In this document: one piece after another, positions 43,291 through 51,284 of the stretch
Numbering within the stretch: position 1 is the first letter of the stretch
How the letters are laid out: the number at the start of each line of letters is the position of its first letter
NCBI RefSeq assembly: GCF_034057115.1
Contig: NZ_CP139195.1
Location: 1,488,001 to 1,552,000, forward strand
From: Pseudomonas sp. AN-1
GTDB taxonomy: Bacteria; Pseudomonadota; Gammaproteobacteria; Pseudomonadales; Pseudomonadaceae
Direction of reading: 5' to 3'
Length of the DNA stretch: 64,000 bases
Translations under genes and position numbers: made by a program
Notes under the pieces: model-generated
Told to the model about the DNA's origin: nothing
The model's database searches: none
What the model saw: the letters and a program-made list of their open reading frames with translations, nothing else

Positions 43291-45126
43291 ATGCCGCTTG
43301 CTGTACCGCGCCGCCCCGGCGCCTTCTACTGGCTGCTCACCTGGCTGGCCGTGGCCGTCAACCTCGGGCGCTTCTTCGATCTCGCCCCGTCTTCCTGGCT
43401 GCTGGTCTACCAACTGGTGCTGATCGGCAGCTATGCGCTGCTGTTCGTCGCCCCGGCCTGGGCCATCAGTCGCCTGGTGGGCCGCTTCGCCCCCCGGACC
43501 GGCGCGGCGCTCTCCGTGCTGCTGGCCGGCGTGGTGCAACTGGCGCTGTACGGCGACCACCTGCTCTGGCAGCTGTACGGCTTCCACCTCAACGGCTTCG
43601 TCTGGAACATCGTCACCACCCCGGGCGGCATCGAGGCACTGGGCTCCTCGGCGTCCACCGAGCGCGAGGTGGCGTTGCTGGCTGTCGGCATCTTCGCCGG
43701 CCAGGGCCTGCTGCGCCTGCTGGCCCACGGCCTGGCCCGCCTGCGCCTGCCGGCGCCGCGGCTGGCCTGGGTGCTGCCGCTGTTCCTGGTCGCCACCCTC
43801 GGCGAGCGCGTGAGCTACGGGGTCGGCCACTTCTACGGCTATAGCCCGCTGCTGGAGAGCGCCCAGCGCGTGCCCTTCTACCAGCCGCTGACCATGCGCC
43901 GCGTGCTGGAGAAGCAGTTCGGCCTGGAGCGCCCGCAGCGCATGGAAGTGGCCAGCGCCGAGCTCAAGGGCCAGCTGCGCTACCCGCAGGCACCGCTGCG
44001 CATCGAGGCTCCGGCCAAGCCGCTGAACATCGTCTGGCTGGTCGCCGAGTCGTGGCGCGCCGATACCCTGAACGAGCGGGTGATGCCGCAGACCCACGCC
44101 TTCGCCCAGCGCGCCCAGCATTTCGTCAGCCACTTCTCCGGCGGCAACGGCACGCGCATCGGCATGTTCAGCCAGTTCTACGGCCTGCCGGCCAACCTGT
44201 GGTTCCCGGTGCTCGACGCCCGCGTCGGCAGCCCGCTGATCGACGTGCTGCAGCAGCAGGACTACCAGATCAAGCTGTTCACCAGTGCGCGCTTCAGCTA
44301 TCCGGAGTTCGACAAGACCCTGTTCGTCAAGGTGCCGCGCGAGCAGATGGTCGAGGACGACAAGGGCAATACCTGGGAGCGCGACCGCCGCAACGTCGAC
44401 CGTCTGCTGGAGTTCGTCGACCGGCGCGATCCGGCCAAGCCGTTCATGACCTTCCTGTTCTTCGAGTCGCCGCACGCCAACTACAACTTCCCGCCCGAGT
44501 CGGTGATCGAGCCTGACTATCTGCCGGACTTCAGCTACGCCAGCATGGATCTGTCCCGCGACATCAAGGGCATCCACAACCGCTACCTGAACGCCGTGCA
44601 CCACCTGGACAGCCAGCTGGCGCGGGTCACCGCGCACCTGGAGCAGAACGGCCTGCTGGACAACACCCTGGTGGTGATCACCGGCGACCATGGCGAGGAG
44701 TTCATGGAGAAGGGCCGCTGGGGCCACAACTCCACCTTCGTCGACGAGCAGATCCGCGTGCCGCTGGTGCTGTGGATTCCCGGCCGCGAACCGCACCGGG
44801 AGAGCCTGCGCACCAGCCACGTCGACCTGCTGCCGACCCTGCTGCCGCTGCTCGGCGTGCGCAACCCCGGCCAGGATTACGCCATCGGTCACAGCCTGTT
44901 CGAACCCAAGGCCGACCGCCTGCTGCTGGCCGGCGACTGGGACCGCCTGGCCTTCCTCGGCGAGCAGTACAAGCTGGTGCTGCCGTTCGCCAGCGGCAGC
45001 TTCGCCGGCATGGACGTCAGCCACGCCGACGACCGCCAGGTGAGCAACAGCACCAGGGTGCTGCAGACCAAGATGCCGCTGATCCAGGTGGAAATGGGCA
45101 GCCTGCGCCGCTTCCTCGCCCACTGA
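43291..45126 (+). CDS. Inner-membrane sulfatase (alkaline phosphatase-like)
   Basis: A 611-residue protein with about five transmembrane helices in the N-terminal 195 residues, then a periplasmic alkaline phosphatase-superfamily domain (metal ligands in WLVAESWRADTLN, a Thr nucleophile position in GGNGTRIGMFSQ, and VITGDHGEEF with a GHNS end). This architecture matches YejM/PbgA-like DUF3413 sulfatases that act in envelope lipid homeostasis. A PmrA-box-like repeat lies upstream. Confidence 0.85.
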   Translation: MPLAVPRRPGAFYWLLTWLAVAVNLGRFFDLAPSSWLLVYQLVLIGSYALLFVAPAWAISRLVGRFAPRTGAALSVLLAGVVQLALYGDHLLWQLYGFHLNGFVWNIVTTPGGIEALGSSASTEREVALLAVGIFAGQGLLRLLAHGLARLRLPAPRLAWVLPLFLVATLGERVSYGVGHFYGYSPLLESAQRVPFYQPLTMRRVLEKQFGLERPQRMEVASAELKGQLRYPQAPLRIEAPAKPLNIVWLVAESWRADTLNERVMPQTHAFAQRAQHFVSHFSGGNGTRIGMFSQFYGLPANLWFPVLDARVGSPLIDVLQQQDYQIKLFTSARFSYPEFDKTLFVKVPREQMVEDDKGNTWERDRRNVDRLLEFVDRRDPAKPFMTFLFFESPHANYNFPPESVIEPDYLPDFSYASMDLSRDIKGIHNRYLNAVHHLDSQLARVTAHLEQNGLLDNTLVVITGDHGEEFMEKGRWGHNSTFVDEQIRVPLVLWIPGREPHRESLRTSHVDLLPTLLPLLGVRNPGQDYAIGHSLFEPKADRLLLAGDWDRLAFLGEQYKLVLPFASGSFAGMDVSHADDRQVSNSTRVLQTKMPLIQVEMGSLRRFLAH

Positions 45127-45135
45127 GCCGCGCGT

Positions 45136-45693
45136 CTACGGCCGGCCGCTGTCGGCCGGGGCGCCGGGGGCCGGCGGTGCGTCGTCCTCGCCGCCCCCGC
45201 CGGACTGCGGCGTTTCGAGGAAGGCGCTTTCGGCCACAAAGCGCCAGCCTGAATAGCTGGCGGTGCCGGCGAAATCCGTCCATTGCGGCGGAAAGCCGGC
45301 CACCTTCAGCGGCGCGCGCTCGGAGCGGCTGTACACCCCGGTGATGCGCCCGTCGAAGGAGCGCACCAGCCCCCAGTCGAGGCTGTTGGTGATGGGATCG
45401 GGATACAGGCGACGCAGATGGCGGCGCACGTTCGGCACGCGCTTGTCCTCCAGCAGCTCCTCGAGCCGCTGCGGATACTGGGCGACGCCGACCGAGGCGC
45501 GGTAGTAGCTGCGCAGCGCCTGGGCGTACTGGGTGCCGACCCACAGCAGCTCGCGTTCCCGGGCCCGCTGGCTGGCGGTCGACCACAACTGGCCGGCTCC
45601 GGCCAGCGCCGCGCCCATCAGCATGACCAGGAACAGCACGCCGAGGTAGGTGAAGCCAGCCTGGCGACCGCCTCCCGCGCTACCACTCCGCAT
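45136..45693 (-). CDS. Type II secretion-like pseudopilin
   Basis: A 185-residue protein with a prepilin-type leader (GRQAGFTYLG: short leader, cleavage before Phe, a Tyr-Leu in place of the usual Glu+5), one N-terminal hydrophobic helix and a large periplasmic domain rich in Gly/Pro at its end. The lack of the conserved Glu5 is typical of GspK/minor pseudopilins at the pilus tip. It overlaps the next gene by 14 nt. ATG 45693 chosen to give a normal leader. Confidence 0.7.
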   Translation of the reverse strand: MRSGSAGGGRQAGFTYLGVLFLVMLMGAALAGAGQLWSTASQRARERELLWVGTQYAQALRSYYRASVGVAQYPQRLEELLEDKRVPNVRRHLRRLYPDPITNSLDWGLVRSFDGRITGVYSRSERAPLKVAGFPPQWTDFAGTASYSGWRFVAESAFLETPQSGGGGEDDAPPAPGAPADSGRP

Positions 45694-46054
45694 AGGCCGT
45701 CCCGTCCCGCGCCATGCCGGGCGCACCGCTCTTGACGTCGCCCACCGCGCCCTCGGCCCCGGCCGGCGGCGGCAGCGTCACCCAGCTGTCGCTGCGCTCG
45801 ACGATGGGGTCCACCGGCAGCTGGCGCAGGTAGCGCTTTTCCACCAGCGCCTGCAGCGAATCGGGGTAGCGCCCGGTATCGCCGTAGTGGTGGTCGAGCG
45901 CCTCGCGCATCACCGCCAGGCTCTGGCGCAGCGACGTCTCCCTGGAATTCTCCAGGCTGGTGAAGTAGCGCGGGACGGCGATGGTCAGCAGGGTGGCGAT
46001 GATCACCATGACCACCATCAGCTCGATAAGGGTGAAGCCGGCCTGTCTTCTCAT
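45680..46054 (-). CDS. Type II secretion/type IV pilin-like pseudopilin
   Basis: A 124-residue pseudopilin: leader MRRQAG, cleaved before FTLIELMVVMVII (Glu5 present, N-methyl Phe1), then a globular domain with GRYPDSLQALVEKRYL. It is a GspG/H-like major pseudopilin candidate. It lies in a row with two other pseudopilins and the secretin. Confidence 0.82.
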   Translation of the reverse strand: MRRQAGFTLIELMVVMVIIATLLTIAVPRYFTSLENSRETSLRQSLAVMREALDHHYGDTGRYPDSLQALVEKRYLRQLPVDPIVERSDSWVTLPPPAGAEGAVGDVKSGAPGMARDGTAYAEW

Positions 46055-46058
46055 GCTG

Positions 46059-46532
46059 TCACCACTCCCGGTAGGGAATCCCGTTGAGCCCGACGCCGTC
46101 GACCAGCGAGTAGACGTCGAACACGTCCTCGCCCTCCTCCGGGTCGTCCGCCGGGCTGTCGTAGCTGCGCAGGCCCCAGCTTTCGGCTGCCGGCAGCTCG
46201 GGGTCGGCGAAGGGGTCGCGGGGGATGCGGCGCAGGAAGTAGACCTTGGCGCCCTTGGGGCTGCGCATGTCGCGCACCCCCTCCACCAGCACCTCGAGCG
46301 ATTCCGGATAGCCGGAGCTGTCGGCGCTCTTCTCGATGTAGCCGGCATCGGCAGCGACCTTGTAGGCGTCGATGGCGTCGCGCAGCTGATAGAGCGCCTG
46401 CTTGAGGTCCTGCTCCTTGCCGCGGCGCACCACCGTCTCGGTCAGGGGGGCGGCGATTCCGGCGAGCAGGGCCACGATGGCCACGGTCACCACCACCTCG
46501 ACCAGCGAAAAGCCAGCCTGGGCGCGTTTCAT
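46059..46532 (-). CDS. GspG-like pseudopilin
   Basis: A 157-residue pseudopilin with leader MKRAQAG and mature start FSLVEVVVTVAIVALLAG (Glu5). Its globular part contains YLEKS... and the GspG-like YPESLEVLVEGV, IPRDPFADPE and WGLRSYDSPADD sequence, which resembles the calcium-binding C-terminus of major pseudopilins. It is the closest to the GspG type. It follows the secretin by 4 bp. Confidence 0.82.
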   Translation of the reverse strand: MKRAQAGFSLVEVVVTVAIVALLAGIAAPLTETVVRRGKEQDLKQALYQLRDAIDAYKVAADAGYIEKSADSSGYPESLEVLVEGVRDMRSPKGAKVYFLRRIPRDPFADPELPAAESWGLRSYDSPADDPEEGEDVFDVYSLVDGVGLNGIPYREW

Positions 46533-46535
46533 GGC

Positions 46536-48845
46536 TCAGGGTCCGACCGCCAGGGTCATCGGCTGCGGCAGGGCCGCCGCGACCAGGCGGTTGCCCTGCC
46601 CCACCGCCGAGAAGGTCAGCAGGCGGATCGGCGCCGCCTCGCTGGGCGCCAGCGCGCGGACGCGCAGGCGCAGCAGGCCGCCTTCGCCGGTCGCCCCGCT
46701 GCTGCCGCTGCGCGACAGGGCGACGTACACCCGCCCGCTGTCCGGGTCGAGGCGCGGAGCGAACGAGGTGCCCGCTTGGCCCTGCTTGAGGAAATCGCCC
46801 TCGACCACCTCGGTGACCTGCAGCGCGGCCGGATCGTAGGCCAGCTGCAGGGTCGAACTGCGCAGCGGCTGGCTGCCGGCGACATGCAGGACGATGGTCG
46901 CTTCCTCGCCGGCGCGCAGCTGGGTCGGCCCTTCCCAGGACAGCGTGAGGCCGCTGGCGGCAGGTGCCGGCGTCGAGGCCGACGGCGCCGTCAGGGCGGC
47001 CGGCGCAGCGGACTCCGCCGGCAGCTCGAGGGTCAGGCTGTCGCCGGTGACCGGGCGCAGGTTGGCCGGGCGCACGCGCATGCTGCCCTCGGTGCCGGAG
47101 GGAAACTCCATCTCGTGGGGGCTCATGTACGGCAGATTGCGCACGATGCGCGGGGTGATCGACAGCACCAGCTCGGACTTGCCGAAGGTGTCCTTGTTGC
47201 TGCCGAACAGCCGGCCGACGCCGGGAATGTCGCCGAAGCCGGGGATCTTGTCGCCGCTGTTGCTGTGGTCGTTGCGCATCAGCCCGGCCAGCACCTGGGT
47301 TTCGCCGTCGCGCAGGCGCAGCATCGTCTCGGCGTTGCGGGTATCGACCTGCACCGGGATGGTTCCCGAACGGGTCTCCGCCAGCGGCGTGGCGTTGCTC
47401 ACCTCCAGCGCCACCTTGATCGCCACCTCGTCGTTGAGGTGCACGGTCGGCTCCACCTCCAGCTTCAGGCCGACGTCCAGGTAGGTGATGCTCTCGGTGA
47501 TCACCGGGCCCTGGTTGGAGGGCGTCGAGGTGGCGCTGACCACCGGCACGCGCTGGCCGATGTGGATCTTCGCCTTCTCGCGGTTGGTCACCCGGATCAC
47601 CGGGCTGGCCAGGGTGTTGATGTCGTTGTCGTTGGCGTTGATCTTCAGCTGCGGCGGCGGCGAGATGGAGATGCGCCCGGAGTTGATCCCGCGCAGCTGG
47701 TCGAGCAGGTTGACCGCGCTGATGGTCTGGGTGCCGTCGGTGTTGCTGATCACGTTCACCACGCCGAAGGTGTTGGGCCACTGCAGGCCGAGATCGAGGA
47801 TGCGGGTGCGCGAGATCTCCATCACCTGGACCTCCAGCACCACCTCGGGGTTGGACTGGTCCTGGGCCTGGAACAGCTTCTCGGCCAGGCGCACCGCCTC
47901 GGCGCTGTCGCGCATGGTCAGGGTGTTGAGGCGCTCGTCGATGAACACGTCGCGGGTCTTGAGCATGGTCTTGACCATGTCCTGCGCGGTCTTGGCGTCG
48001 GTGTTGGTCAGGTAGAAGGTGCGCATCACCAGGTCCTGGTAGTCGCGCAGCTTCTGCGGGGTGTCCGGGTAGATGACGATGGTGTTGTCGTTGACCACCT
48101 TGCTGAGCAACTGGTTCTGCTGCAGCAGCATGTTCACCGCATCCTCCACCGCCACCTGGCGGACGAAGATGGTGGCCTTGAGATCGGGGCGCACGTCCTT
48201 GTCGATGATGAAGTTGAGTCCGGCGGTCTGCGCCAGCACCTCGAAGATCAGCTTGAGGCTGGCGTCGCGGAACTCCAGCGATACCGGCTGGCCGAGCTTG
48301 GAGCGCAGCTGCGGGTAGGGCTGCACGGTACGCATCCGCACGGCGTCGACCTGCCGCTTGAGTTCGCTGGCGCCCTCGTGTCCGGGTTCCAGCGCCTGGA
48401 TGGCCTCCACCTGGCGCTGCGCTCCCTCCAGGTCGCCGCGGCGCATGGCGAGCTGGCCCTGGCGCTGCATCTCGGCCAGGCTGCCCATCTGCTCGAGCTG
48501 GTGCAGCGCATCGGCGGCGCGGCTGTTGTCCGGCTCGATGGTCAGCACCCGCTGGTAGCCCTCCGCCGCGGCGGCATAGTCGCGACCGGCCCGCGCGCGG
48601 TCGGACTGGGTCAGCAGGGTGGTCACCACGCGGCCGCGCTGGGTGGTCAGCGCCATCTGCGTGCGGGTATCGCGCGGCGCGGCGCGGGCCGCCTCCTCGA
48701 GGGTCGCCAGACCCTCCTCGTATTGCCCCTCGTCGATCAGCTCGACCCCCTCGCGCACGGCGTTGCCGGCGCAGCCGGCCAACATCACCAGCGAGAAAGC
48801 CACCCCACACCAGCGTCCCGCCGGATGCCCCATGGTCGTCGTCAT
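46536..48845 (-). CDS. Secretin with C-terminal cohesin-like domain
   Basis: A 769-residue outer-membrane secretin: lipobox LAGC near residue 25, TPR repeats (about 35 to 160), secretin N0/N1 and N-domain repeats (about 180 to 330), and the conserved beta-barrel domain (VPVVSATSTPSNQGPVI, TYLDVGLKLEVEP, IPGFGDIPGVGRLFGS). After this, residues about 632 to 769 form an immunoglobulin-like cohesin-type module (AYDPAALQVTEV). The N-terminal cysteine suggests lipid anchoring. Usual secretins end after the barrel, so the C-terminal extension is unusual. Confidence 0.87.
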   Translation of the reverse strand: MTTTMGHPAGRWCGVAFSLVMLAGCAGNAVREGVELIDEGQYEEGLATLEEAARAAPRDTRTQMALTTQRGRVVTTLLTQSDRARAGRDYAAAAEGYQRVLTIEPDNSRAADALHQLEQMGSLAEMQRQGQLAMRRGDLEGAQRQVEAIQALEPGHEGASELKRQVDAVRMRTVQPYPQLRSKLGQPVSLEFRDASLKLIFEVLAQTAGLNFIIDKDVRPDLKATIFVRQVAVEDAVNMLLQQNQLLSKVVNDNTIVIYPDTPQKLRDYQDLVMRTFYLTNTDAKTAQDMVKTMLKTRDVFIDERLNTLTMRDSAEAVRLAEKLFQAQDQSNPEVVLEVQVMEISRTRILDLGLQWPNTFGVVNVISNTDGTQTISAVNLLDQLRGINSGRISISPPPQLKINANDNDINTLASPVIRVTNREKAKIHIGQRVPVVSATSTPSNQGPVITESITYLDVGLKLEVEPTVHLNDEVAIKVALEVSNATPLAETRSGTIPVQVDTRNAETMLRLRDGETQVLAGLMRNDHSNSGDKIPGFGDIPGVGRLFGSNKDTFGKSELVLSITPRIVRNLPYMSPHEMEFPSGTEGSMRVRPANLRPVTGDSLTLELPAESAAPAALTAPSASTPAPAASGLTLSWEGPTQLRAGEEATIVLHVAGSQPLRSSTLQLAYDPAALQVTEVVEGDFLKQGQAGTSFAPRLDPDSGRVYVALSRSGSSGATGEGGLLRLRVRALAPSEAAPIRLLTFSAVGQGNRLVAAALPQPMTLAVGP

Positions 48846-49378
48846 AACTTGCCCCCCACGGACAAAGTCTGGGTAAGGTTCAGCGGCAGATAGGTCAGGA
48901 CCATCTCGCTGCCGCCGATCCGCTCCACCCGATAGGTGCCGTCGATCACGTCGCCGACGGTCACCGTGTAGATCTTCTCGCCGCGGGTGAGGAACACCCG
49001 CAGGCGCTCGGCATCGTCCAGCTTGCCGATGAACTCGAAGGGCAGCGCCGGGGCCGTCGGTGGCGGCGGCGCAACCGGCGGCGCTGGCGGCGGCGTCCAG
49101 GCCGACACCGGGGCCGGCGGCGGCTCCACCCGCCAGCTGTGCGGGCTGAACAGCCCGCTGCCCGGCGTCAGCATCGCCAGCGCCGGCGCCGGCGCGGCTA
49201 CCGTCCCGGCCTCGACGGGCAACGGCGCGGCGATCGGCGCCGCCACCTTGCCGTCACGGGTCGCCGGCGGTACCAGCAGCGCCTCCTCCTCCGGCGCGAA
49301 GAAGTACTCCGGAATCAGCGCCACCACCGCCGCGCCGCCGAGAAACAGCAACCAGAACACGGCTCGCCTGTTGTCCAT
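48842..49378 (-). CDS. GspC/PilP-like inner-membrane protein
   Basis: A 178-residue bitopic protein: one N-terminal transmembrane helix (residues about 7 to 25), a proline-rich linker (PPPAPPVAPPPPTAPALP, about 95 to 110) and a C-terminal HR-type domain (FIGKLDDAERLRVFLTRGE, TVGDVIDGTYRVERIG). That is the GspC/PilP pattern, connecting the inner-membrane complex to the secretin. Its stop overlaps the secretin ATG. Confidence 0.78.
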   Translation of the reverse strand: MDNRRAVFWLLFLGGAAVVALIPEYFFAPEEEALLVPPATRDGKVAAPIAAPLPVEAGTVAAPAPALAMLTPGSGLFSPHSWRVEPPPAPVSAWTPPPAPPVAPPPPTAPALPFEFIGKLDDAERLRVFLTRGEKIYTVTVGDVIDGTYRVERIGGSEMVLTYLPLNLTQTLSVGGKL

Positions 49379-49380
49379 GG

Positions 49381-49926
49381 CTACCTCGTCAGGTACAGGG
49401 CCATACGGATACGGCCATCCAGTTGGCTTTCGGAAATCTGCTTGCGCTGTAGGTCGATGTCCTCCAGTACCAGCGCCGGCAGCTCGCGGCGCACGGCGGC
49501 CAGGAAGCTGCGCAGCTGCGGGTAGCTGCCGTGCACCGGCAGGAGCATCTGGTAGCGCGCCAGGCGGGTCTGCGGATCGAGTGCCAGGGCGTATTCGCCG
49601 CGGGCCAGGGAGATGCCCTCGCGGGTCGCGGTGGCGTAGATGCGCTCGATGGCGGCGGTGGCCTCCTGCTGCGCCGGCAGGTTCTGCTGCAGGCTGGCCA
49701 GTTGCTGCCCCGGCCGCAGAGGCGCCGCCTCGGCCCCGCTGGCGACCCGCGTCACCCGCTCGCGGGCTGCCGCGGCGCGGGCCTCGAGCTGCTGCACTTC
49801 GCGGCTCGCCGGCCACAGGCCGAACAGGCTCCAGCCCAGGGCGACCAGCAGCAGCGCGGCGCCGACGGCTCCGGGCCGACCAAGCCGCTGGCAGGCTTCG
49901 CGCAGGATCAGGCTATGGCTTCGCAT
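49381..49926 (-). CDS. PilO/GspM-like assembly protein
   Basis: A 181-residue bitopic protein with one N-terminal transmembrane segment (residues about 18 to 36) and a coiled-coil followed by a ferredoxin-like periplasmic domain (YQMLLPVHGSYPQLRSFL). This is the PilO/GspM layout of the inner-membrane platform. It overlaps the preceding PilN-like gene by 14 nt. Confidence 0.75.
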   Translation of the reverse strand: MRSHSLILREACQRLGRPGAVGAALLLVALGWSLFGLWPASREVQQLEARAAAARERVTRVASGAEAAPLRPGQQLASLQQNLPAQQEATAAIERIYATATREGISLARGEYALALDPQTRLARYQMLLPVHGSYPQLRSFLAAVRRELPALVLEDIDLQRKQISESQLDGRIRMALYLTR

Positions 49927-50464
49927 GCTGCACCATCCAGGTGGCGGTCAGGTTGAAGCGCACCGGGCGTTCGGGCACCTCGCTGACGATCTCGTGGTTG
50001 ACCAGCGCCACGTCGCGCAGGTCGTCGCTGTCCTCGAGGCTGCGGTGGTAGGCCAGCATGGCCGCCAGGTCGCGCGCCTCGGCGGTGATGCGCAGCTGCT
50101 GCTTGCGCGCATCGGGAGTCAGGCTCAACAAGGCGATGTCGTCATTGGCCAGGGCCTCGAGGGTGCCGAACAGCCGCTCCCAGGGCAGGCTCAGTTGCGC
50201 CGAAAGGCGCTGCATCTCGGCCAGCGCCGCCTGCTGGGCGCGCGTCTCTGCCGCCGACAGCGGCAGCGCCGCCACCCCCGGCAGGCGCCGCTCGCTCTCG
50301 GCGAGGTCGGCACGCGCCGCGGCGCCGGCCATGGCGAGCTGCTGGCGGGCCAGCAGCACCAGGGCGAGCAGCAGCACCCCGGCGGCCAGCAGCAGCCAGC
50401 CCGCCGGGCCGGCCAGCGGGCGGCGGAAGTCGAGATCGAGGGGCCGCATCCGTTTGGTCTTCAT
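49913..50464 (-). CDS. PilN/GspL-C-like assembly protein
   Basis: A 183-residue bitopic protein with a transmembrane helix (about residues 22 to 40) and a periplasmic ferredoxin-like domain (WERLFGTLEALANDDIALLSLTPD, then VRFNLTATWMVQ), the PilN/GspL C-terminal fold. It partners the PilM-like actin-fold protein. It starts 1 bp after the stop of the PilM-like gene. Confidence 0.75.
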   Translation of the reverse strand: MKTKRMRPLDLDFRRPLAGPAGWLLLAAGVLLLALVLLARQQLAMAGAAARADLAESERRLPGVAALPLSAAETRAQQAALAEMQRLSAQLSLPWERLFGTLEALANDDIALLSLTPDARKQQLRITAEARDLAAMLAYHRSLEDSDDLRDVALVNHEIVSEVPERPVRFNLTATWMVQHAKP

Positions 50465-50465
50465 C

Positions 50466-51284
50466 TCAGTTCACCGTCGCCGCCATGGCCCACAGGGGGT
50501 TGACCGCCTCGCCGGAGGGGCCGCGCGCCGGCGCGCCGAGCACCTGCGGCCGCACGCCGTGCACCCTGGCCGGCATCAGGTCCGGACGCCCCGGCGCATG
50601 CACGTAGATCGCCGTGGGCGTGCTGGCATCCAGCTCCTGCAGCTCGCTCTCCCGCTCCAGCAGCACGGCCAGCGCCGCATCGGCGTCGCTGCCGGCCACC
50701 GAGCGCACCGCCACCCAGCGCCCCTCGCGGGCCACCAGCAGGCAACTGCGCTCAGGCTCGGCCAGCAGGAACAGGAAGTCGTCGCCGGCCAGCGGGCGGC
50801 ACAGGCGGTTGAAGGCGCTCATCAGGTAGGGCTGCACCGACGCCAGGCGCAGCCCGGCCCCCCTGGCCAGTGCCGCCAGCCGGTCGAGCAGGCCGCTGGC
50901 GACGGCCACCGCCAGGCGCGGCTGGCCGGCCGCCTCCGGCGACAGCTGCAGCGCCCAGCCGGCCGCATCGCTGCCGTAGATCTCCTCGAAGCGCAGGCGC
51001 GCATAGGCGGAGAGTTCGGCAGGCGAGACGATGGCCTCGCTCCAGGGCACCAGGGTGAAGCGGGCGAAATGTTCGGACAGCACCACGCTGAGGCTGCCGC
51101 GCCGGCGCGGCTGGCCGGCCAGCAGGCGCTCCAGGGCGTCGGCCGGAGCGGCCCAGTCGCCGAGGTCGCGGCTGGCGTAGTCGGCGCTGCCCAGGTCGAG
51201 CAGCTGGCCGGCACGGCGGCGCACCAGTTGCACCCGCGTGGCGCCGAGGACGACGATATAGCGTTCAGGCGACAAAAGTGACAC
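50466..51284 (-). CDS. PilM/GspL-N-like cytoplasmic protein
   Basis: A 272-residue protein of the actin-like ATPase fold of PilM / GspL N-domain: YIVVLGATRVQLVRR, a second strand pair and FLFLLAEPERSCLLVAREG. The typical family connects the ATPase to the inner-membrane ring. It starts with GTG 51284 and overlaps the ATPase gene by 20 nt. Confidence 0.72.
   Translation of the reverse strand: MSLLSPERYIVVLGATRVQLVRRRAGQLLDLGSADYASRDLGDWAAPADALERLLAGQPRRRGSLSVVLSEHFARFTLVPWSEAIVSPAELSAYARLRFEEIYGSDAAGWALQLSPEAAGQPRLAVAVASGLLDRLAALARGAGLRLASVQPYLMSAFNRLCRPLAGDDFLFLLAEPERSCLLVAREGRWVAVRSVAGSDADAALAVLLERESELQELDASTPTAIYVHAPGRPDLMPARVHGVRPQVLGAPARGPSGEAVNPLWAMAATVN

Noticed and set aside
45981-48893. 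970-residue + strand open frame opposite the secretin
   Set aside because: Antisense shadow; repeats of Leu/Gly/His without domains, while the minus strand encodes a clear secretin.
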